38,678 nucleotides of DNA from assembly GCA_009694085.1 (NCBI GenBank), contig SHVW01000011.1, forward strand, positions 1-38,678, in the 5' to 3' direction. The position numbers and the translations under genes were made by a program. Origin of the DNA: Alphaproteobacteria bacterium. Lineage in GTDB: Bacteria > Pseudomonadota > Alphaproteobacteria > SHVW01. Position 1 is the first letter of the stretch. Each line of letters starts with the position of its first letter. Below are positions 17,466-25,446 of this stretch, piece by piece. The notes under the pieces are model-generated. The model was not told the origin of the DNA and searched no databases. It was given only the letters and a program-made list of their open reading frames with translations.

Positions 17466-18296
17466 CTACCAGTAGAAGAAGACGGCGACGATGTGGGCGA
17501 TCAATGCCGCCAGAAGCGCGAACGACAGCGGGACGTGAATATAGAGCCAGATATCGAGCAGCGCCTTGATTTGCACGTCGCGCCGCGCCCGCCCGACCAA
17601 ATCGTCCTTGCGCTGAAGCAGAGTCACCAACCGTCGCAGCGCAACCGCATGGTCGCCCGGCGCCGCGGCGGCGCGGGTGTGAACTCCGACGAGGGCGCTA
17701 TGGGTCGGGCAGCTCGGATCGGTTCCGCGCAATTGGCGCCAGACCGACCCGCCGATGCAGGTTTCCTGGCTAGCGGCCAACACCAAGCGGGCGATATCGT
17801 CGCCCAAACCCATGGCGGCAGCCCGGCATTCCCGGTCGAGGTCGGACATCTGGCCCATCATCATCTCAAGCGTGGCACCGCGCTGATTTTCCGTCATCAA
17901 AGTGGGATAGCGGACATAGGCATATACGCCGAAGATGCCGGAGCCGATCACCGTCATCATCAAAACATAGGCGAGGGTGTGAACGTTCCAGCCGAATTTG
18001 AATCCGGAATGGAGCGTTGCAACAACGATCAGCGACAGGCCGAGATAGACATGGGCGGATAGCCACTCCTCGACCATGGCACGACCGCCGCCATAGCGGC
18101 GCTTGCGAATCCCGAACCACATGAGCCAGACGATCAGTCCAGCCCCGATGGATCCCAGCCCATAGCCGAGCCATGTTCCGCCGTTCGGACGCTGCATGGG
18201 CTGATGGAAGACGTAGAACAGGCTGGCGATCAGCGACAGCGCGATCGCAACCTTGAGATAGCGGAAGCCGCGATAGACAAGAATGGACTGGTTCAT
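17466..18296 (-). CDS. Membrane cytochrome b with two bis-His pairs
   Basis: A 276-residue inner-membrane protein with about five hydrophobic segments, near residues 13-31, 42-62, 80-95, 108-128 and 249-274. Two His pairs have the same 14-residue spacing: H82/H96 in SAHVYLG and ATLHSGF, and H254/H268 in YIHVPLS and IAHIVAV. This is the pattern of helices that hold b-type hemes in b561/b6-like electron carriers. A loop of about 110 residues between the fourth and fifth helices carries two Cys (ETCIGGS, DPSCPTH). No close family is recognised. Its place between a cytosolic FAD/Fe-S protein and an FHA-decaheme protein, with gaps of 7 and 5 bases, supports electron transfer across the membrane, possibly with quinone. 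Confidence 0.82.
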   Translation of the reverse strand: MNQSILVYRGFRYLKVAIALSLIASLFYVFHQPMQRPNGGTWLGYGLGSIGAGLIVWLMWFGIRKRRYGGGRAMVEEWLSAHVYLGLSLIVVATLHSGFKFGWNVHTLAYVLMMTVIGSGIFGVYAYVRYPTLMTENQRGATLEMMMGQMSDLDRECRAAAMGLGDDIARLVLAASQETCIGGSVWRQLRGTDPSCPTHSALVGVHTRAAAAPGDHAVALRRLVTLLQRKDDLVGRARRDVQIKALLDIWLYIHVPLSFALLAALIAHIVAVFFYW

Positions 18297-18303
18297 CGCC
18301 CCG

Positions 18304-20694
18304 TCATCCCTTTCGGCTGGCGATGACGAGGAACTCTTCCGGCTTGACCCGGATCGCCGCGCCGGTCGGGCAGGACCGCACGCAAGCTGGCCCGCCCGCG
18401 ATGTCCTTGCACATGTCGCATTTGACCGCGACCTTACGGCCTTCGGCTTTCTTTCCGGCCTTGGGGCGTTTGTCCTGACCGGGGCCCGGGCCGCTGCCGA
18501 ACAACAGCCACGACAGTAATCCCGGCTTAGGCGCCGTCTCGCCCGCCATCTGAATCACGCCATAGGGGCAGTTGCGCTGGCAATTGCCGCAGCCGATACA
18601 GTTGTCGGCGATAAAGACCTCGCCATTGGGCGAGCGGTGAATGGCATCGGGCGGGCAATCGGCCATGCAATGGGGATGTTCGCAATGCCGGCACGAGGTC
18701 GGTACATGAACCGTGGCATAGGTCGGCCCGGCCTCGCGGTTGAGCCGGGATGTGCCGCCATGGGTCTCCGCGCAGGCTTTTTCGCAATTGTCGCAACGCA
18801 CGCACAGGGACTCGTCGATCAGCAACACGTCGGTCGCCTCGCCTACGCCCTGCTCGATCAAGAACTGAATGATGTTGCCGCTCTCCGGCCGGTTCTCCAT
18901 GCGTACATTGGACATCAGCCGGTCTTGGAATTGCGTTTCCACGCGCTTACGCAACTCGGGAGACCGGCTGAGCAGGCCCATGAAGGCACTGCTCTCAAGC
19001 ACCACGGTCTCCGTCGCGACCGCCGCCCGCACCGTTGCCGAGCGCAGCGCTTCGGTCATCGGCGACATTTCGCCGATGTAGTTGCCCGCCGCCACGTAGG
19101 ACAGCACGATGTCGCGGCCGCCGATCTGACGCGACACCATGACCGAGCCGGAGCGGATGAGGTGCACGCCGTCACCCTTGTCGCCTTCGCGGAACAGCAC
19201 ATCGCCTCGGCTGTACTTGGCGATCTTGGCCGATGCCACCACCTCGGCCAGGTCGGCCGTCGTCGAACTGGGGGACAGATGTGTCTGAATCTGCCGCGCC
19301 ATCGCGGCCTCGTCGAGCGCGCGCCGGACCGACGCCACCGAATTGACCAGCTTGATCATGGAACGGCGCGGCGTTTCGATCAGGACCGAACGTTCATGGG
19401 CCACCACCGTGGCCGTGCGTCGGCGGCCCGAAATCAGGCTCATCTCGCCGACGAACTGACCGGTTCCGAGCACCACCTGCTTGCTCGGGTCGGCGGGATC
19501 GAACTGGACGGCAACCGCGCCCTCAACGATGGAATAGAAAGAGCTGGTGAAATCGTTGCGCTGGAAGATCACGGTCCCCTTCGTCGGGAAATGCACCTTA
19601 CTGTCGAGCATGAATTCGCGAAGCTGAAGCGTGGTCAGGCCGGACAGCACGGGCACATTGGCCTGGATAGTTTGGATGATCTGGTCGACCGTGACGTCGG
19701 GGCCGAGGCCTTCGAACTTCTTGCGCAGCAAGGGTTCGTCCGCCGGCTCTACGGGATTGCCGAGGATGGTCTCGATCACCTCGTAGCCCTGGTTCATCGC
19801 CTGCTTGATCAGCGGATAGCCCGCGAGAGCACCGATGATGTAAAGCCCGGGCACGTTCGATTCGTAGGAGGGGCTAAGTTCGGGTAGGGCCGCGCGGTCC
19901 TGGCTGGGAAAGGTCACGCCGCAAGCTTCCACCAGCTTGCGCGGCGGATCGGCACCCAACCGGGCGATGACGCGGTCGCATTTGACGTGAGCCTCGCCAT
20001 CGGGAGTTTTGACGACGATCCCATCGTCCTCGACCCGCGCAACGCTGGTTTTGTAGAAGCATTCGATCCGGCCATCGGCAATGGCCTTCAGGATGGCCGC
20101 GTTGTTGGCCGGCTTTGAACGCACGAACTCGTCGCCCAGATTGATGATGATGACGCTGTTCTGGTCGGATAGGCCGATCGCGTTCTCGATGCCGGCGTCG
20201 CCGGCGCCAACCACCACGATCGTCTCGCCGTCGTACTCCTTGGGGTCGTCGAGTTGGTATTGAACCCAGGGCCGTTCTTGGCCGGGCACGCCGAGCGTAC
20301 GGATATTGCCCTGGAGACCGATGGACAGCACGACATGCTCGGCCTCCACCGTCTCGCCCGATTTCAAGGCGATGCGGAACGCGCCCTTCGCCCCGGCGAT
20401 GCCGGTCATCTCGGCATTATGACGCACATTGGTCTTGAGTTTGGCGATGCCCTGGCTCCAGGTGTCCAGCACCGTTTCGCGTTGGCCGGCGCCGAAGGAT
20501 AACGGGCTTCGCAAGGGCAGCACCTCCGGGTGCCCCATCACGAACTTGCCCTTTTGGTATTTGTAAATGGTGTCGGACAGGTGGTCCGTGCGCTCGATCA
20601 GAACGTGGCTGATACCACGCTCCGCCGCCTGCGCAGCCGCGCTTAGTCCTGCTGGACCCGAGCCGACCACAGCTACCCGGAAGCGTTCGGCCAT
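18304..20694 (-). CDS. FAD oxidoreductase fused to two cNMP-binding domains and a four-cluster ferredoxin
   Basis: A 796-residue soluble protein. Residues 1-330 are a thioredoxin-reductase-like flavoprotein with two Rossmann motifs (VVGSGPAGLSAA at 9-20; VVVGAGDAGIENA near 165). Residues about 345-460 and 485-600 are two cyclic-nucleotide-binding domains, each with a phosphate-binding-cassette-like segment (GEMSLISGRRRTATV; GEMSPMTEALRSATV). From about 630 come four Cys clusters (CVRCDNCEKAC, CRHCEHPHCMADC, CIGCGNCQRNC, CDMCKDIAGGPACVRSC), enough for four [4Fe-4S] centres as in NrfC/HybA-like proteins. No CxxC thioredoxin-reductase redox pair is seen in the flavin part. It should take electrons from NAD(P)H, or return them, under control of a nucleotide signal. 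I chose ATG 20694 over 20706 because GGGGGGG serves as its ribosome site. Confidence 0.92.
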   Translation of the reverse strand: MAERFRVAVVGSGPAGLSAAAQAAERGISHVLIERTDHLSDTIYKYQKGKFVMGHPEVLPLRSPLSFGAGQRETVLDTWSQGIAKLKTNVRHNAEMTGIAGAKGAFRIALKSGETVEAEHVVLSIGLQGNIRTLGVPGQERPWVQYQLDDPKEYDGETIVVVGAGDAGIENAIGLSDQNSVIIINLGDEFVRSKPANNAAILKAIADGRIECFYKTSVARVEDDGIVVKTPDGEAHVKCDRVIARLGADPPRKLVEACGVTFPSQDRAALPELSPSYESNVPGLYIIGALAGYPLIKQAMNQGYEVIETILGNPVEPADEPLLRKKFEGLGPDVTVDQIIQTIQANVPVLSGLTTLQLREFMLDSKVHFPTKGTVIFQRNDFTSSFYSIVEGAVAVQFDPADPSKQVVLGTGQFVGEMSLISGRRRTATVVAHERSVLIETPRRSMIKLVNSVASVRRALDEAAMARQIQTHLSPSSTTADLAEVVASAKIAKYSRGDVLFREGDKGDGVHLIRSGSVMVSRQIGGRDIVLSYVAAGNYIGEMSPMTEALRSATVRAAVATETVVLESSAFMGLLSRSPELRKRVETQFQDRLMSNVRMENRPESGNIIQFLIEQGVGEATDVLLIDESLCVRCDNCEKACAETHGGTSRLNREAGPTYATVHVPTSCRHCEHPHCMADCPPDAIHRSPNGEVFIADNCIGCGNCQRNCPYGVIQMAGETAPKPGLLSWLLFGSGPGPGQDKRPKAGKKAEGRKVAVKCDMCKDIAGGPACVRSCPTGAAIRVKPEEFLVIASRKG

Positions 20695-20726
20695 CACCCC
20701 CCCCATAAACTATAAGGCTTAGGGTA

Positions 20727-20760
20727 GGGCGGCGGCGGCCAAGTCAATCCGCCGCCGCCC
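20727..20760 (-). promoter_or_regulatory. 12-bp perfect hairpin in the leader of the redox operon
   Basis: Bases 20727-20738 and 20749-20760 are perfectly complementary GGC-repeat arms around a 10-base loop. On the minus strand it lies between the aminotransferase stop and the FAD-oxidoreductase start and is not followed by a T-run. It may be a weak terminator, a processing or stabilising hairpin, or an attenuator. Confidence 0.45.
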
Positions 20761-20775
20761 CATTCTCAAGCCCAT

Positions 20776-22125
20776 TCAACGCGTGGCGGCGGCAATCGCC
20801 TCGCGAAGAATGGTAACGATTCGATCGATCGACTCGACCGGCGTCATCAAGGGTGGGGCCACGCAGAGGGTATCGCCGATGGCGGGGTCCGCGCCGCCAC
20901 CGCGGATTCGGATCAGCAGGCCGCGCTGGAACGCCTCGCGCACAACCTTGCCGCCCAGCCCGATCGCCGGCTTCTTGCCCTCGCGGCTTTCCACCAGTTC
21001 CACGCCGCACATCATGCCGAGTCCGCGCACATCGCCGACCACGGGAAATTCGCGCAAGGTTTCGAGCCCAGCTAACAAGCGTCGGCCGGACAACGCAGCG
21101 CGTTCGACCAGGCCTTCGCTCTCGATCAACTCGATATTGCGTAAGCCCACCGCGCAGCACACGGGATGGCCGGAATAGGTTGCGGCATGCATGAATTTCT
21201 GATCCGCCGGCGCATCATTGAGCTGCTTATGCACGCGCTTGGAAACAAGCACGCCGCCGAGCGGCAGATAGGCGCTGGTAACGCCCTTGGCGAAGCTGGT
21301 CAAATCGGGTTCCACGCCCCAATGGCCCAGGGCGAACCACTTGCCCGTACGCCCGAAGCCGGTGATGACCTCGTCGGTGATCAGCAGCACGTCATGCCGG
21401 TCGCAGATTTCGCGCAGGCGCGGGAAGTACGTGGCGGGCGGCACGATCACGCCGCCGGCGCCCATCACCGGCTCGGCGATCACGGCCGCGACCGTGTCGG
21501 CGCCTTCCTTGAGGATGCGGGCCTCGACCGCGTCGGCCGCCTCGATGCCGGGATCGCCATTGCCGGGCCAGCGATAGGGATAGGGGGCGGGCACCTGCAT
21601 GAAATTGGGTACGAGCGGCCCGAACATCTTGTGATAGACGGCCATGCCCGTGGCGCTCATCGCCGCCATGGTCACGCCGTGATAGGCGTGCACGCGCGAG
21701 AAGATCTTGACCTTGTCCGGCTTGCCCCGCGCCTTCCAGAAGAAGCGCGCGATCTTGAACGCGGATTCGTTCGATTCCGCACCTGCCGTGGTGAAATAGA
21801 CGGCCGAGGTGTTAGGATAAGCCAGCTTGACCAGTTTTTCGGCTAATCGCACCGCCGGAAAATTGGTCGCCCCGGAATAGGCAGAGGCGAAGGCGAGTTT
21901 GGACATCTGAGCCGCCGCGACCTCGGCCAGTTCCTTGCGGCCATGGCCGGCATTGACGTTCCATAGGCCGGACAGCCCGTCGATAAATTGCTTACCGTCC
22001 GCGTCGATCAGCATTTCGCCCCGGCCCTCGACCACCACCAGCGGATTCTCGTTTTCCTTGGCGAAGTGCAGGGGGTGGATGATGTGTTCCTGGTCGCTCT
22101 TGACGAGTGCGGAAACGGCGCTCAT
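20776..22125 (-). CDS. Class III (omega-amino acid:pyruvate type) aminotransferase
   Basis: A 449-residue PLP enzyme of fold type I, class III, which moves an amino group from an omega-amino acid, diamine or similar donor to a keto acid. Visible marks are YFTTAGAESNESAFKIARFF, VHAYHGVTMAAMSATG, the Asp of LLITDEVITGFGRTG that holds the pyridine nitrogen, and the Schiff-base Lys in TSFAKGVTSAYLPLGG. I chose ATG 22125 because AGGAGG lies about 10 bases upstream and the family's usual N-terminus begins there; the frame is open to 22248. It is divergent from the TauD-type gene and shares a 148-base control region with it. The donor amine cannot be told from the sequence. Confidence 0.93.
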   Translation of the reverse strand: MSAVSALVKSDQEHIIHPLHFAKENENPLVVVEGRGEMLIDADGKQFIDGLSGLWNVNAGHGRKELAEVAAAQMSKLAFASAYSGATNFPAVRLAEKLVKLAYPNTSAVYFTTAGAESNESAFKIARFFWKARGKPDKVKIFSRVHAYHGVTMAAMSATGMAVYHKMFGPLVPNFMQVPAPYPYRWPGNGDPGIEAADAVEARILKEGADTVAAVIAEPVMGAGGVIVPPATYFPRLREICDRHDVLLITDEVITGFGRTGKWFALGHWGVEPDLTSFAKGVTSAYLPLGGVLVSKRVHKQLNDAPADQKFMHAATYSGHPVCCAVGLRNIELIESEGLVERAALSGRRLLAGLETLREFPVVGDVRGLGMMCGVELVESREGKKPAIGLGGKVVREAFQRGLLIRIRGGGADPAIGDTLCVAPPLMTPVESIDRIVTILREAIAAATR

Positions 22126-22273
22126 GGGATCGGTTCCTCCTGGTGGGACGAGTTTCGGCTTGGCCTGACCGATCTTGCGACGGCTTGCCCGCCCAAGGCA
22201 AGGCCCTCCGGTCCCATCGCTGGACCTGGGCGCTGGCTTCGTCGACAATGACCATCTGCCTCAGGAGGTGACG
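22126..22273. promoter_or_regulatory. Divergent intergenic control region
   Basis: This 148-base gap separates the divergent aminotransferase and dioxygenase starts and must hold both promoters unless transcription comes from further away. Strong ribosome sites lie at both ends (AGGAGG near each start). A small inverted repeat, CTTGCC at 22184-22189 and GGCAAG at 22197-22202, could be part of an operator. No convincing -35/-10 pair was found. Confidence 0.45.
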
Positions 22274-23140
22274 ATGCCTGCAACTCTGCTCTCCCCCGAA
22301 TTGTCGATCCGCCCGCTGGCCGAGCGCTTGGGCGCCGAAATCCTGGACGTCGATCTATCCCAGCCGCTCGACAACGTCGTTTTCGCTGCGATTCGGGGGG
22401 CTTTCGAGCAGCGCCTGCTCCTGGTCTTTCCAGATCAGCACCTGGATGAAGCGGCCCAAATCGCCTTCAGCCGACGCTTCGGGGCACTCGAAATCCACGT
22501 GCTCAACCAGTATCTCGACACCCGCTTTCCCGAACTCTACGTGCTGTCCAACATCGGCCCCGACGGCAAGCCGCGCGGCCAACATCCCGACCGCGGCACC
22601 ATGCTCTGGCATACCGACCTGTCCTTCACCCGCGTGCCCAGCTACGCCACGATCCTCTACGGCGTGGAAACCGCCGCCAGCGGCGGCGACACGCTGTTCG
22701 CCGACATGCTCTCGGCCTACGAGGCCCTGCCCGATGCGACCCGGCGCGAGATTGCCGATCTGCGCGCGGTCCACGATCTCGCCCGCTCCCGCATCCGGTC
22801 GGGCGACGACCCGCTGACGCCGGAACAGCAGGCCAAGGCACCGCCGGTCGTCCATCCCCTTGTGCGCCTGCATCCGAACGGGCGGCGCGGCCTCTATCTC
22901 GGCAGCCATGCCTCCCATATCGACGGCTGGGCGCAAGAGGCGGGCGAGGCCTTGCTGGCACGGCTGCTCGCCCATGCGACCGAGGATCGCTTCGTCCATC
23001 GCCATCGCTGGCATCGGGGCGATCTGGTCATGTGGGACAATCGGGCGACGCTGCACCGGGCGACAAGTTACGACACCGGCCGGGATCGCCGCGTGGTGCG
23101 GCGCACGGTCGTGACGGGCGAGGTTCCCGTGGCCGAGTGA
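22274..23140 (+). CDS. TauD/TfdA family Fe(II)/2-oxoglutarate dioxygenase
   Basis: A 288-residue cytosolic oxygenase that would couple decarboxylation of 2-oxoglutarate to hydroxylation of a substrate, as in taurine, 2,4-D or gamma-butyrobetaine dioxygenases. The iron ligands are visible as the HxD pair in LWHTDLSF and the distal His in DNRATLHRAT; the Arg set near the end (DRRVVRRT) fits 2-oxoglutarate binding. ATG 22274 is preceded by AGGAGGTG at the ideal distance, so the longer open frame from 22175 is not the start. Its divergent partner is an aminotransferase, and an ABC importer follows in the same direction, so it probably opens a catabolic route for an imported compound. Confidence 0.92.
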   Translation: MPATLLSPELSIRPLAERLGAEILDVDLSQPLDNVVFAAIRGAFEQRLLLVFPDQHLDEAAQIAFSRRFGALEIHVLNQYLDTRFPELYVLSNIGPDGKPRGQHPDRGTMLWHTDLSFTRVPSYATILYGVETAASGGDTLFADMLSAYEALPDATRREIADLRAVHDLARSRIRSGDDPLTPEQQAKAPPVVHPLVRLHPNGRRGLYLGSHASHIDGWAQEAGEALLARLLAHATEDRFVHRHRWHRGDLVMWDNRATLHRATSYDTGRDRRVVRRTVVTGEVPVAE

Positions 23141-23243
23141 CTCGGTGCCCCGCGCTGGAATTCGGGCCGCCCTTGCCAACTCGCGGTTGGCCGGGCCAAG
23201 ATTGGTCTCACAGTACTCATAACAAACCAAAAGGAGGATCGGC

Positions 23244-24497
23244 ATGATCCATAGCACTCGGATTTCGCGGCGCGGCACGCTCAAGAGCGCCGCCGCCTTG
23301 ACCGCGCTTGGAACCCTTTGCTTTCCCGCAATTTCGCGGGCCCAGGCGGACACGGTGAAGATCGGCCATCTGACACCGCGCACGGGGTTCCTCGGGCCGC
23401 TCGGCGAGTACGCCGTCATGGCGGCCGATCTGGCGGTCGAGGAGATCAACGCCAGGGGCGGCGTGCTCGGTCGCAAGATCGATCTGATCAAGGAGGACTC
23501 GGTCAATCCGCAGACCGCCTCCGTCAAGGCCGAGCGCCTGATCGAGCGCGACAAGGTCGCCTGCATCGTCGGCGAGATTTCCTCTGCCGCCTGCCTGACC
23601 ATCGCCCAGGTCGCCCAGCGCACCAAGAATCTCTACGTCAACACCGGCGGCAATTCCGACGCGCTGCGCGGCTCCAATTGCAACAAGTACATGTTCCACG
23701 TCGAGAGCCAGAACTCGATGTATGTCAAAACCGTCGGCCGGTCCTTGCTGGCCAACAATCTGGTCAAAGACAAGAAGTGGTATTCGCTGACCGCCGACTA
23801 TGCCTTCGGCCATGATCTGCTAAGGGTCGCCAAGCGCTTCATGGAAGGCAATGGCGGCCAGTTCGCCGCCGACGAACTCGTTCCCACCGACGTCGCCGAT
23901 TTCTCCGCCTTCCTGCTCAAAATCCGCAATGCCAAACCCGATCTGGTCGTGTCCAACCTGGCCGGCAATCAGATCACCAATTTCCTCAAGCAGTATTCCG
24001 AGTTCGGCTTGACCTTTCCAGTCGCCGGCTTCGGTTTCGATACCGCGGTTGCCTGGGGTGCCGGCAAAGGCAATTTCTTCGGCATCTGGCCGCTCGTCTG
24101 GCATCACCTGATCGACACCCCCGGCTCCAAGGCCTTCGTGGCGGCTTTCACCAAGAAATACGGCAAGCCGCCGGAAAACCAGGCCTGGGGCGACTACATC
24201 TCCATGCACATCATCGCCAAGTCGATGAACGACATCAAATCGATCGAGGCGGTGAAGCTGATCGAGCATTGGGAAAAGGGCGCCAAGTTCGACCTGCTCA
24301 AGACCCGGGAAGGTTATTTCCGCGCCTACGACCATCAGCTCATGCACGAGATGTATGCGGTCGAGGCGCTCAAGGCGAACGAGTTGAAGAACCAGTGGGA
24401 CATCTACAAGCCCAGCCCGCCCGTGCCCGGGCCGAACGAACCGCTCGAAGCCATCGCGGCGACGCCCGAGGAAAACGCCTGCAAGATGTCGGCGTGA
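23244..24497 (+). CDS. Liv-type ABC transporter substrate-binding protein
   Basis: A 417-residue periplasmic binding protein of the branched-chain amino acid/amide class (Peripla_BP_5/6). The N-terminus, with SRRGTLKSAAALTALGTL and cleavage near SRAQA, has a twin-arginine look, so export by Tat is possible. VKIGHLTPRTGFLGPLG, AVEEINARGGVLGRKI and DSVNPQTASVKAERLI are typical of the family. AAAAGGAGG lies ideally before the ATG. Permease and ATPase genes follow in the same direction. Ligands of this class range from leucine to urea, amides, aromatic acids and betaines, so the substrate is open. Confidence 0.94.
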   Translation: MIHSTRISRRGTLKSAAALTALGTLCFPAISRAQADTVKIGHLTPRTGFLGPLGEYAVMAADLAVEEINARGGVLGRKIDLIKEDSVNPQTASVKAERLIERDKVACIVGEISSAACLTIAQVAQRTKNLYVNTGGNSDALRGSNCNKYMFHVESQNSMYVKTVGRSLLANNLVKDKKWYSLTADYAFGHDLLRVAKRFMEGNGGQFAADELVPTDVADFSAFLLKIRNAKPDLVVSNLAGNQITNFLKQYSEFGLTFPVAGFGFDTAVAWGAGKGNFFGIWPLVWHHLIDTPGSKAFVAAFTKKYGKPPENQAWGDYISMHIIAKSMNDIKSIEAVKLIEHWEKGAKFDLLKTREGYFRAYDHQLMHEMYAVEALKANELKNQWDIYKPSPPVPGPNEPLEAIAATPEENACKMSA

Positions 24498-24514
24498 TCG
24501 ACGCTTTCAAGACC

Positions 24515-24541
24515 GGCGGAGGGCGTGCCGCGCCCTCCGCC
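24515..24541 (+). promoter_or_regulatory. Intra-operon hairpin after the binding-protein gene
   Basis: A perfect 11-bp stem, 24515-24525 with 24531-24541, and a 5-base loop stand 17 bases after the binding-protein stop and before the permease. Hairpins here commonly protect the upstream mRNA or end part of the transcripts, giving more binding protein than transporter. There is no T-run, so protection or partial termination is the likelier role. Confidence 0.55.
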
Positions 24542-24570
24542 ACCCTCGTCCCAATCGGATTACCGCTCGC

Positions 24571-25446
24571 GTGAGCGCATTATTCCTGCAACAGGTTCTG
24601 AACGGCCTGCTCGACGGGGTCTATTATCTTTTGATCGCGCTCGGCCTGTCGCTGATTTTCTCGCTCGGCGGCATCGTCAACCTGGCCCATGGCGCGTTCT
24701 ATGCGATCGGCGCCTATCTGACGGTCGTGCTGGCGCGCTTCATCGATTTCGGCGGTGCGCTGGTGGTCGCGCCGGTCGGGGTCGCGCTGATCGGCATCGT
24801 GATCGAACGCTTCCTGTTCCGCCGCTTCTACCGCGAAGACCCCATCCTGAGCCTGTTGCTGACCTTCGGGCTTGCCCTGGTGGCGGAACAAACGCTGCGC
24901 ATCATCTTCGGCGCGCCGCCGCTATCCTTCGCCATACCCCAGGCGCTGCGCGGCCAGGTCTTCATCGGCGATTTCATCTACTCGTTCTACCGCACGATCC
25001 TGCTGGCGATCGCGGTCGGCTGCATCGTCGGCCTGTGGTTCCTGCTTCATCGCACCGCCTTCGGCCGGGTCGTGCGCGCGGGCGTGCAGAATCCCGACAT
25101 GGTCGGCGCGCTCGGCATTTCGCTCGAACCCTATATGGCGGCGGTGGCCGGGCTCGGCATTGGCCTCGCCGGTCTGGCCGGCGTCTTGCTGGCGCCGATC
25201 TACAGCATCCATCCCGCCATGGGACAGGAGATCATCACGCCGGCCTTCGTCGTCGTAGTGATCGGCGGGCTCGGCTCGTTCTGGGGCGTGGTGGTCGCGG
25301 CCCTCCTGGTCGGGCTGGCCAAGGGTTTGATGGTGGCGGCCGGCTATGCCCAGTTCTCGACCGCCGCGATCTACGGCTTGATGCTCCTCGTCCTGCTGTT
25401 CCGGCCGCGCGGCCTGTTCGGCGAACGCATCCAGCGCTTCGAATGA
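24571..25446 (+). CDS. Liv-type ABC transporter permease (LivH-like)
   Basis: A 291-residue inner-membrane permease with about eight hydrophobic segments. LNGLLDGVYYLLIALGLSLIFSLGGIVNLAHGAFYAIGAYL shows the LivH opening with the NLAHG motif, and the end has VIGGLGSFWGVVVAALLVGL. It begins with GTG and lacks a good ribosome site, so another nearby start is not excluded. Its TGA overlaps the ATG of the fused LivM-LivG-LivF gene by 4 bases, which implies coupled translation and a heteromeric channel. Confidence 0.92.
   Translation: MSALFLQQVLNGLLDGVYYLLIALGLSLIFSLGGIVNLAHGAFYAIGAYLTVVLARFIDFGGALVVAPVGVALIGIVIERFLFRRFYREDPILSLLLTFGLALVAEQTLRIIFGAPPLSFAIPQALRGQVFIGDFIYSFYRTILLAIAVGCIVGLWFLLHRTAFGRVVRAGVQNPDMVGALGISLEPYMAAVAGLGIGLAGLAGVLLAPIYSIHPAMGQEIITPAFVVVVIGGLGSFWGVVVAALLVGLAKGLMVAAGYAQFSTAAIYGLMLLVLLFRPRGLFGERIQRFE

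Noticed and set aside
15379-17475. Long plus-strand open frame opposite the FHA-decaheme gene
   Set aside because: The minus strand holds ten CxxCH motifs; the plus frame has no motif.
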